A DNA stretch of 6,882 bases from Ornithomonoglobus_A sp045537455 (GCA_045537455.1 JAZSPM010000020.1:1-6882), one strand, 5' to 3'. Positions 1 through 6,626 are shown, counted from the stretch's first letter. Translations and numbers: made by a program. Notes: a model not told the origin generated them from the letters alone.

Positions 1-1926
1 CCGATTATTTTAAGGTCAAATATTGAGGCTTTTGAAAATGCTTCAAGCAATAAAACGCCTATTGCAATTATTAAGGATATACTGGATGTACGCTCGGAGG
101 ATATACAAAAATCTCTCATTATACTTGACGGCTTTGATGAATTGGCTTTATTGTCAAAAGGATTTGATTGCAAAAAATTCCTTAAACATTTAGTTGGTGA
201 CCTTGATAATCTTGAAACTACCAAAGTGCTTATCACATCAAGACCAATGGACGAAATCAATGTGGATATTGAAAATGTTAAAATCAAGTCAATTGTCTGG
301 AAGAAAGATCAGGTTATAGCTTGGTGTGAAAAGTTTAAAAATGCAAGCGAAAAAGATTCAGAAAAGCAATGGTGTGGTGAATTTATTACAAATTATGATG
401 ATTTAGCACGGAATGACTCCGACGGCAATAAAATGGATATTTTCAAAGCCCCAATGATTCTTTATCTTGCTTGCCATTCAGATTCGAAGATTTCAGCCAA
501 TGAAACAGTAGGCGAGTTTTATGACAGGGTATTCCGTGCTATAGCAAGTCGTGAACATCTGAAAAAACACATTGCTCCAAATGTGCTAAAAAATGAGAGC
601 GAAAAAGAAAATATTATCAACTGGCAGTTTACAAAAGAACTTGCTTATCAGATGTTTCTACACGATACTCTGATTTTATCGGATTCAGATTTGATAAAAA
701 ACGCTGAAAAAAGAACGATTCAGGTACTAAAAGAAAAACGCCCTGATATAGTTGCAGATGAAAAAAATTGTGTAATTGACAGGCTTAAATATCTTGCAGT
801 AACCCATTTTGCAAAGGAATCTTCCGAAGAAAAAGGCATAGAATTTGCCCATAAAACAGTATATGAGTATTTCACCGCCGTAAAGCTTTATGAGGATTAT
901 TTTGCTGAAATTACAGCGGATTATCCCGCTAATATAGAAATTCGAAATGGTTTAACGCCCCTTGAAAATGTATGGACAAACATTATTGAGGCGTTCAGAT
1001 ATAAGAAAATAGACACAGATATAGATGAAACAAGCATATTTACTTATCTCAATAAAATGAAACGTCCTGTTTATAATGGAAAAGCAAAAGATGAGGGCAA
1101 AGGTTTTGATTTTAATACTTTTGTAAAGTATTTTGTTGAGGGAATGGAACAGAAAATATTAGCGGATTTGGAAATTAAAAGCAGAGTTAAAGAATACGCA
1201 GTTAATAGTGATTTATTAACAACCCAAATAGGCTGTGCTTTTCGTAATCTAACCTGGTTTTTAACAGAACGAAAAAATGGTTTTTTTAATGAAGATGATG
1301 TTGATGAATGTAAGGATTTCAAGGAATTTATTTCAGATAAATATTCTGATTTGAATTTAGAAAATTGGAATTTGAGCGGTGCAAACTTTGAAAATGTGAT
1401 ATTGAGTAATGCGATATTAGTGGGAACGAATCTAAGTAATGCCGATTTATCAAAATCTAATCTTGAACAAATACATTTTATAAATGTAGATTTGACAGAA
1501 TCAAATTTATACAATGTCAATTTAAGTCATTCTAATATGAAGAGAGTTCAGTTACTAGAAGCAAATATGGAACTCTCGAATCTTGATAGTTGTTTTATTT
1601 ATGAATGTAATATAGAATGTGCTGAATTAGGATGCTCTAATTTGCATAATGTTACTATGATTAAAACTTGTTTGTACGGAACTACTATGCAAGGTGCAAA
1701 CCTCACTTACTCAACAGTAAAAGAGTGCGATTTTACAGAAACTGAATTTAAAGAAGCAGACTTATCAGGTACTGCTTTTATCAATTCAAATTTGGATGAA
1801 GCAGACCTGAGCGAAGCAAAGTATTGTCTTGATATACGATATGAAACAAAATTTGACGAAGGATTTAATCCTGAAGAACACGGTATGATTGAAGTTGATG
1901 TTTTGGGCAGACTAGTTAAAAAATAG
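1..1926 (+). CDS. NACHT-type NTPase with C-terminal pentapeptide-repeat domain (5' end outside window)
   Basis: Partial gene, 641 codons visible, open from base 1. Seen: Walker B plus acidic residues in SLIILDGFDEL (visible residues 38-48), then KVLITSRP (about 75-82), the sensor-like strand typical of NACHT/STAND NTPases. A helical region follows with FAHKTVYEYFTA (about 282-293), matching the FxH..xEYFxA element common after bacterial NACHT domains. From about residue 450 to 610 there are tandem pentapeptide repeats (NLSGANFENVILSNA, NLSNADLSKSNL), enough for about eight coils of a right-handed beta helix. The Walker A and any N-terminal effector domain lie left of the window. A TTG at 142 falls inside the Walker B region and is not the true start. 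Known: bacterial NACHT proteins include anti-phage sensors whose C-terminal part usually recognises the trigger. Inferred: the pentapeptide fold may be the sensor. The gene ends 29 bp before the nitroreductase. It looks more AT-rich than that neighbour. Confidence 0.88.
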   Translation, partial: PIILRSNIEAFENASSNKTPIAIIKDILDVRSEDIQKSLIILDGFDELALLSKGFDCKKFLKHLVGDLDNLETTKVLITSRPMDEINVDIENVKIKSIVWKKDQVIAWCEKFKNASEKDSEKQWCGEFITNYDDLARNDSDGNKMDIFKAPMILYLACHSDSKISANETVGEFYDRVFRAIASREHLKKHIAPNVLKNESEKENIINWQFTKELAYQMFLHDTLILSDSDLIKNAEKRTIQVLKEKRPDIVADEKNCVIDRLKYLAVTHFAKESSEEKGIEFAHKTVYEYFTAVKLYEDYFAEITADYPANIEIRNGLTPLENVWTNIIEAFRYKKIDTDIDETSIFTYLNKMKRPVYNGKAKDEGKGFDFNTFVKYFVEGMEQKILADLEIKSRVKEYAVNSDLLTTQIGCAFRNLTWFLTERKNGFFNEDDVDECKDFKEFISDKYSDLNLENWNLSGANFENVILSNAILVGTNLSNADLSKSNLEQIHFINVDLTESNLYNVNLSHSNMKRVQLLEANMELSNLDSCFIYECNIECAELGCSNLHNVTMIKTCLYGTTMQGANLTYSTVKECDFTETEFKEADLSGTAFINSNLDEADLSEAKYCLDIRYETKFDEGFNPEEHGMIEVDVLGRLVKK

Positions 1927-1955
1927 GAAACAGAAAATAATGTGGAGGAATATTT

Positions 1956-2474
1956 ATGACCGCAATTGAAAACATGCTTACAAGAAGAAGCGTAAGAGCT
2001 TACAAGTCGGATATGGTGCCAAAGGAGATTATCGAGAAGATAGTCGAAGCTGGTACTTATGCCGCAACAGGAATGAACAAACAGTCACCTATAATTATAG
2101 CTGTCACAAACAAGGAGCTTCGTGACAGACTTTCTGCAATGAACGCAAGAATTATGGGAACTGATACAGACCCTTTTTACGGTGCGCCTGTGGTGCTGAT
2201 TGTTCTTGCAGATAAGTCTATGCCTACTTATCTTTACGACGGCAGCCTTGTTATGGGCAATCTTATGCTTGCGGCTCACGCTTATGGTGTTGACAGCTGC
2301 TGGATTCATCGTGCAAAGGAAGAGTTTGAAACCACAGAGGGAAAGGAACTTCTCGCTTCTCTTGGCATTACAGAAGATTATGAGGGTATTGGTCACTGTA
2401 TTTTAGGCTATGCACAGACAGAACCTGCTCCTGCATCACCGAGAAAAGAGAAATACGTTTATTTTGTGGAATAA
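1956..2474 (+). CDS. Small nitroreductase-family FMN oxidoreductase
   Basis: A complete 172-residue protein, typical of the short nitroreductase subfamily. Members bind FMN as dimers in the cytoplasm and reduce nitro compounds, quinones or flavin-like substrates with NAD(P)H; the substrate here cannot be told. Seen: an N-terminal RRSVRAYK motif (residues 10-17), the family's FMN-phosphate-contacting arginine/serine region. TYAATGMNKQ (34-43) follows, then a glycine-rich C-terminal segment GIGHCILGYA (144-153). FYGAPVVLIVLAD (74-86) is a core strand. The start is set by GGAGG at 1944-1948, seven bases before ATG. The 29-bp gap from the NACHT gene leaves little room for a separate promoter, so it is either read through from that gene or transcribed from a promoter inside its 3' end. 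A terminator follows directly. Base composition looks more balanced than in the NACHT gene. Confidence 0.9.
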   Translation: MTAIENMLTRRSVRAYKSDMVPKEIIEKIVEAGTYAATGMNKQSPIIIAVTNKELRDRLSAMNARIMGTDTDPFYGAPVVLIVLADKSMPTYLYDGSLVMGNLMLAAHAYGVDSCWIHRAKEEFETTEGKELLASLGITEDYEGIGHCILGYAQTEPAPASPRKEKYVYFVE

Positions 2475-2481
2475 CATTTGC

Positions 2482-2510
2482 ATCGGGGCTTTATGCCCCG
2501 ATTTGCTTTA
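2482..2510 (+). terminator. Rho-independent terminator after the nitroreductase gene
   Basis: An 8-bp perfect stem ATCGGGGC/GCCCCGAT (2482-2489 with 2495-2502) encloses a five-base loop. It starts eight bases after the stop codon. The following T-tract is short and interrupted (TTTGCTTT), so termination may be moderate. It separates the nitroreductase from the next operon, which has its own promoter 7 bp further on. Confidence 0.8.
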
Positions 2511-2516
2511 AAATTA

Positions 2517-2545
2517 TTGATTTTGAAGTTGAGATATGATATAAT
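2517..2545 (+). promoter_or_regulatory. Sigma-A promoter for the pyrophosphatase-like/yaiI operon
   Basis: -35 TTGATT at 2517-2522, a 17-base spacer, and a perfect -10 TATAAT at 2540-2545 preceded by an extended -10 TGA (2537-2539). The predicted transcription start is near 2552, giving a leader of about 34 bases that ends in the strong ribosome site AGGGGAG (2573-2579). No operator is evident. Confidence 0.8.
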
Positions 2546-2585
2546 ATTTCCAATAGTATTATGAATTGCAATAGGGGAGAGATAT

Positions 2586-2903
2586 ATGGAAATCGGTGAT
2601 GAAATCAAAATAAAAATTGACCGTCCCATTGGCAGTTATCATCCTGAATATACAGATATGCGTTATCCTGTGAATTACGGTTATGTGGAGGGTATCATTG
2701 CTCCCGACGGCGAGGAACAGGATGTTTATCTGCTTGGAGTAGATTATCCAGTAAAAGAATTTACAGGCAGAATAATTGCTATAATCAAGCTGAATAACGA
2801 TATTGAAGATAAATGGGTAGCTGCTCCAGAAGAAATATCATTCACAAAAGATGAAATATGGGAGAAAGTTTCATTTCAGGAGCAGTATTTGATTCTGAAA
2901 TAA
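2586..2903 (+). CDS. Short inorganic-pyrophosphatase-like protein
   Basis: A 105-residue protein resembling the middle of family I soluble pyrophosphatase, which hydrolyses PPi to phosphate; the E. coli enzyme has 175 residues. Seen: IKIDRPIGS (residues 9-17), YPVNYGYV (27-34, like YPxNYGFI), DGEEQDVYLLG (41-51, like the metal-binding DGDPLDVLVLG), and NDIEDKWVAAPE (71-82, like the second acidic loop ending DAKxxAVP). One metal-site aspartate is a glutamate here (DGEEQD rather than DGDPLD), and the N-terminal K..E..R catalytic segment and C-terminal YK helix of full enzymes are missing or unrecognisable. Inferred: a compact homologue, possibly with altered substrate or no activity. It is preceded by its own promoter and AGGGGAG six bases before ATG. 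The yaiI-like gene follows closely, suggesting a two-gene operon. Confidence 0.75.
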   Translation: MEIGDEIKIKIDRPIGSYHPEYTDMRYPVNYGYVEGIIAPDGEEQDVYLLGVDYPVKEFTGRIIAIIKLNNDIEDKWVAAPEEISFTKDEIWEKVSFQEQYLILK

Positions 2904-2920
2904 TTATAGGATGATTGAAT

Positions 2921-3358
2921 ATGAAAATTTTTATAGATGCAGACGGATGTCCTGTAACTGATATTGCTGTTAAAATAGCGGTAAAACATAGTGTGGAATG
3001 TACAATAATCTGCGATACAGCACACAGTATATATCGTGACGGAGCAGAAACAATAACTGTCAGCAAGGGTGCTGACAGCGTTGACTTTCGACTTGTTAAT
3101 CTTATAAGCGAAGGAGATATTGCCATAACGCAGGATTATGGTTTAGCGGCGATGTGCCTCAGTAAAAAGGCAATTGTATTAAATCAGGACGGTAAAAGAT
3201 ATACAGAGTACAATATACAAGGACTTCTCGAGTTTCGTGCAATATCTGCCAAAATACGCAGAAGCGGTAGACGTACCAAGGGTATGCCTAAACGTACAGA
3301 ACAGCAGAATCGTGATTTTGAAAATGCGTTGATAGCTGTGATTATGGGAAAGCAATAG
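2921..3358 (+). CDS. yaiI: YaiI/YqxD family protein (UPF0178, DUF188)
   Basis: 145 residues, close to the family's usual length of about 150. Seen: N-terminal KIFIDADGCPV (residues 2-12), the family signature, whose aspartates resemble the acidic cluster of PIN-like nucleases. Also seen are VSKGADSVDFRLVNLI (47-62), GDIAITQDYGLA (65-76, another conserved acidic loop), GKRYTEYNI (91-99), and a basic tail region RRSGRRTKGMPKRT (113-126). The family is widespread in bacteria and has no established reaction; a PIN-like RNA-processing role is a structural inference. Start: an in-frame TTG lies at 2915, but ATG 2921 gives the normal family N-terminus and sits nine bases after AGGA (2908-2911), whereas TTG would be only three bases away. 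The gene begins 17 bp after the pyrophosphatase-like stop with no promoter between, so the two are probably co-transcribed. No clear terminator follows. Confidence 0.9.
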   Translation: MKIFIDADGCPVTDIAVKIAVKHSVECTIICDTAHSIYRDGAETITVSKGADSVDFRLVNLISEGDIAITQDYGLAAMCLSKKAIVLNQDGKRYTEYNIQGLLEFRAISAKIRRSGRRTKGMPKRTEQQNRDFENALIAVIMGKQ

Positions 3359-3436
3359 GAAAATATGCATAATTGTGAATGTTCAACATCCTGAAATATG
3401 CATTATTTTAATTTTTCAACATCCTGTTTTATGCAT
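3358..3436 (+). repeat. 33-bp-period direct repeat between yaiI and the AAA gene
   Basis: Two 22-bp copies (3382-3403 and 3415-3436) share TTCAACATCCTG followed by three variable bases (AAA or TTT) and TATGCAT, so 19 of 22 bases match. A half copy ending in AAATATGCAT overlaps the yaiI stop codon (3358-3370). The three ATGCAT cores start at 3365, 3398 and 3431, exactly 33 bp apart, about three helical turns. ATGCAT is palindromic. The array ends 33 bp before the -35 box of the next gene, so an operator for a DNA-binding protein is possible. It is too short and irregular for CRISPR. Confidence 0.75.
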
Positions 3437-3469
3437 AACTCGTTGTACAAACTATTTTTTGCCATATTC

Positions 3470-3498
3470 TTGATTAATTACAATTAATATGATATAAT
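3470..3498 (+). promoter_or_regulatory. Sigma-A promoter for the AAA/PD-(D/E)XK gene
   Basis: -35 TTGATT at 3470-3475, a 17-base spacer, and -10 TATAAT at 3493-3498 with an extended -10 TGA at 3490-3492. The start is predicted near 3505, giving a leader of about 32 bases with GAGGTG (3524-3529) before ATG. The 33-bp repeats lie just upstream. Confidence 0.82.
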
Positions 3499-3536
3499 AT
3501 TAAATAAGGAAGAGTAACGAAATGAGGTGCTGAACT

Positions 3537-5117
3537 ATGGGTATATTATTGAATCCAAGTAATACTGATTTTACTAAGGCTGTCAATTCAATGATTTATG
3601 TAGATAAAAGTGAGTTGATGTGCTATACAAATTCTGTTGTCAATACAGAACAGCGATTTATTTGTGTGAGTCGTCCACGTAGATTCGGTAAATCTATGGC
3701 TGCAAATATGTTGACAGCATACTACAGCAGAGGTTGTGATTCAAGAGAACTATTTAGTCCATATAAAATTGCCAAGTCCGAATTTTTTGAAAAGCATCTT
3801 AACAAATACAATGTAATTCATATTAATATGGTACAGTATCTCGATGAAGCTAAAAACGTTGAGGATATGCTGAAATATATCGAAGAAGACATAATAGGGG
3901 ATATAGCAGATGAATTTCCCGATTTAAAAATGCCAAGACGTGTAACCCTTACAAACGTGCTTGATAAGGCATTTAGTCAGTTTGGTATACCATTTGTATT
4001 TGTAATTGATGAATGGGATTGTGTTTTTCGTAAGAATAAAATAGGTACAGATTCACATACTCTCTATCTTGATTTTCTCAGAAATTTGCTTAAGGACCAA
4101 AGCTATGTTGCCCTTGCGTATATGACGGGAATACTTCCGATAAAGAAATACGGCGAACATTCGGCAATAAATGTTTTTTATGAGTATTCTATGATAAATG
4201 CAAAACCCATTTCAGAATTTACAGGTTTTACAGAAAATGAAATAAAGGTTATTTGCGAAAAATACGAAAAAGATTTTGATGAGATGAAACGCTGGTATGA
4301 CGGTTATTGTCTTGATGGATTATCAATATATAATCCTAAATCAGTAGTGGAGTCTATAATCCGAAATTCTTACAGTAATTATTGGACTTATACAGAGACA
4401 TATAGAGCATTGCAGGATCATATTCAGCGTGATTTTGACGGCCTCAGGGATAAAGTAACTAAAATGATAGCTGGTGAGCGTATAAAGGTTAATACTGCGA
4501 AATTCCAGAATGATATGACATCGCTCAATAGTGCCGATGATGTATTAACGTTACTTGTGCATCTTGGCTATCTTACATTTTCATCAACTAACGGAAATGA
4601 TACAGGAGAAGTCTGGATACCAAATAGCGAAGTACGTCAGGAGTTTATAAATTCCATAGAAGATGGTGGTTGGGAGAATCTTGTAAAAGCTATAAAGTCA
4701 TCTGATTTACTTCTTGACGCAACATTAAACGGAAATGCTGAAAAAGTAGCAGAATTGATTGAACAATGCCATAGTGAAAATACATCAATCCTTCAGTATA
4801 ATGACGAGAATTCTCTTGCGTGTGTTATATCGATTGCGTATTATACTGCTCAGAATAAGTATATAATGCATCGTGAATTGCCAACTGGTAAAGGGTTTGC
4901 AGATATGGTATTCATACCGAGAAAAAATGTTAATTTACCTGCTATTATTGTTGAGCTGAAACACAATAAAACTTCAAGTGCTGCAATTGAGCAAATCAAG
5001 CAGAAAAGATATACTGATAAGATAGCCCAGTACACTGGTGAGATTCTTCTTGTAGGTATAAACTATGATGATAACAAGGGACATACTTGCGAAATCGAAA
5101 AAATTTTGAAAGAGTGA
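3537..5117 (+). CDS. AAA-ATPase-like protein with C-terminal PD-(D/E)XK nuclease-like domain
   Basis: 526 residues, a full-length member of the AAA-ATPase-like (PF09820 type) plus PD-(D/E)XK nuclease superfamily (PF08011 type) proteins, often present in many copies in Bacteroidetes and Clostridia. Seen: N-terminal YVDKSELM (21-28), a P-loop VSRPRRFGKS (44-53) that keeps GKS but lacks the first glycine, as is usual here, and a Walker B strand FVFVIDEWD (153-161). Family motifs YMTGILPIKKYG (195-206) and WYDGY (253-257) follow. At the C-terminus, GKGFADMVF (451-459) and IIVELKHNK (470-478) supply the D...ExK triad, with IEQIKQKRY (484-492) after it. The nuclease-like site looks intact. The biological role is not established; links to mobile DNA or defence are inference. 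It has its own promoter, and GAGGTG lies seven bases before ATG. A long gap follows, so it is probably monocistronic. Confidence 0.9.
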   Translation: MGILLNPSNTDFTKAVNSMIYVDKSELMCYTNSVVNTEQRFICVSRPRRFGKSMAANMLTAYYSRGCDSRELFSPYKIAKSEFFEKHLNKYNVIHINMVQYLDEAKNVEDMLKYIEEDIIGDIADEFPDLKMPRRVTLTNVLDKAFSQFGIPFVFVIDEWDCVFRKNKIGTDSHTLYLDFLRNLLKDQSYVALAYMTGILPIKKYGEHSAINVFYEYSMINAKPISEFTGFTENEIKVICEKYEKDFDEMKRWYDGYCLDGLSIYNPKSVVESIIRNSYSNYWTYTETYRALQDHIQRDFDGLRDKVTKMIAGERIKVNTAKFQNDMTSLNSADDVLTLLVHLGYLTFSSTNGNDTGEVWIPNSEVRQEFINSIEDGGWENLVKAIKSSDLLLDATLNGNAEKVAELIEQCHSENTSILQYNDENSLACVISIAYYTAQNKYIMHRELPTGKGFADMVFIPRKNVNLPAIIVELKHNKTSSAAIEQIKQKRYTDKIAQYTGEILLVGINYDDNKGHTCEIEKILKE

Positions 5118-5208
5118 TATTGTTTTTACCGCAAAAATCTATTGCAATTTGGAATGATTTTACTTTTTGATTAAAATTAGGAAAACAATGCAAAGCATAA
5201 ATTTTTAT

Positions 5209-5237
5209 TTGACAAGAAAAAGACATAATGATATAAT
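5209..5237 (+). promoter_or_regulatory. Near-consensus sigma-A promoter for the HipA-like gene
   Basis: A perfect -35 TTGACA at 5209-5214, a 17-base spacer, and a perfect -10 TATAAT at 5232-5237 with an extended -10 TGA at 5229-5231. The start is predicted near 5244, so the leader is about 80 bases. This is the strongest of the three promoters in the window. A promoter this strong in front of a kinase-toxin-like gene suggests it is either repressed or not very toxic. Confidence 0.88.
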
Positions 5238-5250
5238 TAAAATACAATAG

Positions 5251-5268
5251 TGAAACTAAAAAGTTGGC
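5251..5268 (+). repeat. 18-bp direct repeat, copy 1 (hipA-like leader)
   Basis: TGAAACTAAAAAGTTGGC, which matches 17 of 18 bases at 5443-5460 inside the downstream coding region. It begins about seven bases after the predicted transcription start, a typical place for a repressor site. The match stops abruptly on both sides. Confidence 0.5.
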
Positions 5269-5324
5269 AAATAACAGATTTTATCTTTTTAATAAATTGA
5301 AAGTAGTTAAAAGGGGGCTTAATA

Positions 5325-6425
5325 ATGTATCATATAATGAACAAAGACCGAATAATAGCAGAGTTTGTATATGTACAGAATGAATTAGGTACAGCAGTTC
5401 CACAGCTTGTATCAGGAAGCCTTCCGACAATATACGGCGATATGAAACTGAAAAGTTGGCTGGAAACTCGTCGAAGTGCCAAGCATCGTGCAGAGATTGC
5501 ACGAATGTTGCGAAATCTTGGAATGACCGATATCAAGAGCTTTATTGACATTTCACTCGGTTTAACTCTTACTGATACGCTGTGGGTAAAGGAAGAACAT
5601 TCAGACAGTACATGGGCTGATGTAAATCTTTATGACAACGAGTTCAGCGAGATCGTCTCACAGACAGCCTTTATGGGTGGAATTTCTGACTTGAGCTTTA
5701 AGACTACTTCGCCTGAATATGGTACTGATGGTATGCTTCCAAAGTGTTGGATAAGACGTAATGATGACGTATACCTACTGAAAGGTGGAACCAAAGGATT
5801 CAATGGTGCTGGATACGAACCATACTCCGAATTCTTTGTTTCACAGCTCGAAGCTGCACTTGGTATAGAACATATAGAATATGATCTTGACTGCTACCAT
5901 GACCGGATAGTGAGTAGCTGTAAGCTTATAACATCAAAGAAAGTCAGTATGATTCCTTCAGTTTACTACTTTAAGTGTTGTTCAGAATTACCTGAATATC
6001 TTGCCTGTGCTGATAATCTCAATGTTGGTGAGAAACTGCGGGATATGCTTATACTTGATGCTTTGACTTGTAATTACGATAGACATTTGAACAACATACA
6101 GTTTCTTGTGGATTCAGAAACTTTTGAGATAATTGATCTTGCACCTGTATTCGATAATGGTATGGGATTATGCAGCCATTGCAAGAATGAAACTGTTGAA
6201 GCGTTTATCGAGTATGGAAACGACCATGTTCCGTTTGCATATTACAGCTTCGATGACTACATCCCTCAGCTTATGAACAAGGATATGTACAACAGAATTA
6301 ATAGAATTAAAAATTTCAGTTTTGCCAATCATAAGGACTATCCTGTTTCGGATGAGAGATTGATTGCTTTGAATGGATTCATTCATAATAGAATAAACAG
6401 ATTACTTGAGTTGTATAATGGATAA
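5325..6425 (+). CDS. HipA-like Ser/Thr kinase without a HipB partner
   Basis: 366 residues with the kinase core of HipA-family proteins. Seen: TSPEYGTDGMLPKCWIR (128-144), matching the glycine-loop region of HipA (SPDG..PK). YLLKGG (150-155) carries the likely ATP-binding lysine, and YEPYSEFFVSQLEAALGI (164-181) is the helix with a conserved glutamate. LDALTCNYDRHLNN (244-257) holds catalytic D252 and N257 with the family's five-residue spacing. LAPVFDNG (272-279) equals HipA LAPLYD with metal-binding D277. The catalytic set is intact, so an active kinase is expected; E. coli HipA phosphorylates glutamyl-tRNA synthetase, but the target here is unknown. The first ~120 residues do not resemble the usual HipA N-terminal subdomain. 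No small helix-turn-helix hipB gene lies upstream (5118-5324 has no gene) or downstream. Start: AAGGGGG at 5311-5317 favours ATG 5325 over ATG 5337. It has a strong promoter of its own. Confidence 0.87.
   Translation: MYHIMNKDRIIAEFVYVQNELGTAVPQLVSGSLPTIYGDMKLKSWLETRRSAKHRAEIARMLRNLGMTDIKSFIDISLGLTLTDTLWVKEEHSDSTWADVNLYDNEFSEIVSQTAFMGGISDLSFKTTSPEYGTDGMLPKCWIRRNDDVYLLKGGTKGFNGAGYEPYSEFFVSQLEAALGIEHIEYDLDCYHDRIVSSCKLITSKKVSMIPSVYYFKCCSELPEYLACADNLNVGEKLRDMLILDALTCNYDRHLNNIQFLVDSETFEIIDLAPVFDNGMGLCSHCKNETVEAFIEYGNDHVPFAYYSFDDYIPQLMNKDMYNRINRIKNFSFANHKDYPVSDERLIALNGFIHNRINRLLELYNG
5443..5460 (+). repeat. 18-bp direct repeat, copy 2 (within the HipA-like gene)
   Basis: TGAAACTGAAAAGTTGGC, differing from the leader copy at one base and lying 192 bp downstream. 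It encodes the MKLKSWL region (residues 40-46). It could be a secondary operator or a chance match shaped by coding sequence. Confidence 0.45.
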
Positions 6426-6434
6426 GTATATAGA

Positions 6435-6460
6435 GAAATAAAAAGCCTCTGAAAGGAGGC
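6435..6460 (-). terminator. Hairpin with T-tract on the minus strand
   Basis: GCCTC (6445-6449) pairs with GAGGC (6456-6460); a T-G pair closes a GAAA loop. On the + strand there is no T-run after the stem, but the A-run before it (6438-6444 region) reads TTTTTATTTC on the minus strand. It is therefore a better terminator for leftward transcription. No minus-strand gene is visible to its right within the window. Confidence 0.5.
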
Positions 6461-6525
6461 GAAAGCAATATAGTTATAATTAATTAGATTAAATTGTTCC
6501 TATTATCGATTTAGACTGAAAATGA

Positions 6526-6626
6526 AAAGTGGCAGCAACGCGTACAGCAACCCGAGAGAAAAACTCTTCGCAATGTTTCGTTGACAATAAGTAAAAAAGC
6601 TCTATTTTACGCACTATTTGCCACTT
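6526..6626. repeat. Nested inverted and direct repeats next to the tRNA fragment
   Basis: An 8-bp inverted repeat AAGTGGCA (6527-6534) / TGCCACTT (6619-6626) encloses two smaller hairpins: CGAGAG/CTCTTCG with one bulge (6553-6570), and GTAAAA/TTTTAC (6591-6596 with 6605-6610). CAGCAAC occurs twice, 12 bp apart (6533-6539, 6545-6551). No credible gene lies here. The position 32 bp from a probable attachment core fits arm-type binding sites of an integrase or excisionase, but this is inference; a structured RNA is the alternative. Confidence 0.5.

Larger units (their letters stand above)
5118..5324. other. Intergenic region before the HipA-like gene
   Basis: 207 bp, very AT-rich, with no coding frame. 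It holds the promoter, copy 1 of the 18-bp repeat and the ribosome site. Only a weak AT-rich inverted repeat (AAAATC/GATTTT around 5134-5161) could terminate the upstream gene, so termination after 5117 is unclear. Confidence 0.6.

Noticed and set aside
1071..1520. Minus-strand 149-codon frame inside the NACHT gene
   Set aside because: It overlaps the pentapeptide-repeat coding region, whose periodic A(D/N)LxX pattern is clear on the + strand; the antisense frame is a shadow of that repeat.
142..1926. A start at TTG 142 for the NACHT gene
   Set aside because: The frame is open from base 1 and the TTG codes the last residue of the Walker B motif LDGFDEL; starting there would delete the P-loop. 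The gene simply continues left of the window.
2915..2920. TTG start for the YaiI-family protein
   Set aside because: Only three bases after AGGA, and it adds two residues before the standard MKIFIDADGCP family N-terminus; ATG 2921 fits better.
3358..3436. Short CRISPR array
   Set aside because: Repeats are only 22 bp with three internal differences, gaps are 11 bp, and no cas genes are near.
6529..6594. A 21-codon frame from GTG in the repeat block
   Set aside because: No ribosome site, stops directly upstream, and the bases are better explained by repeats.
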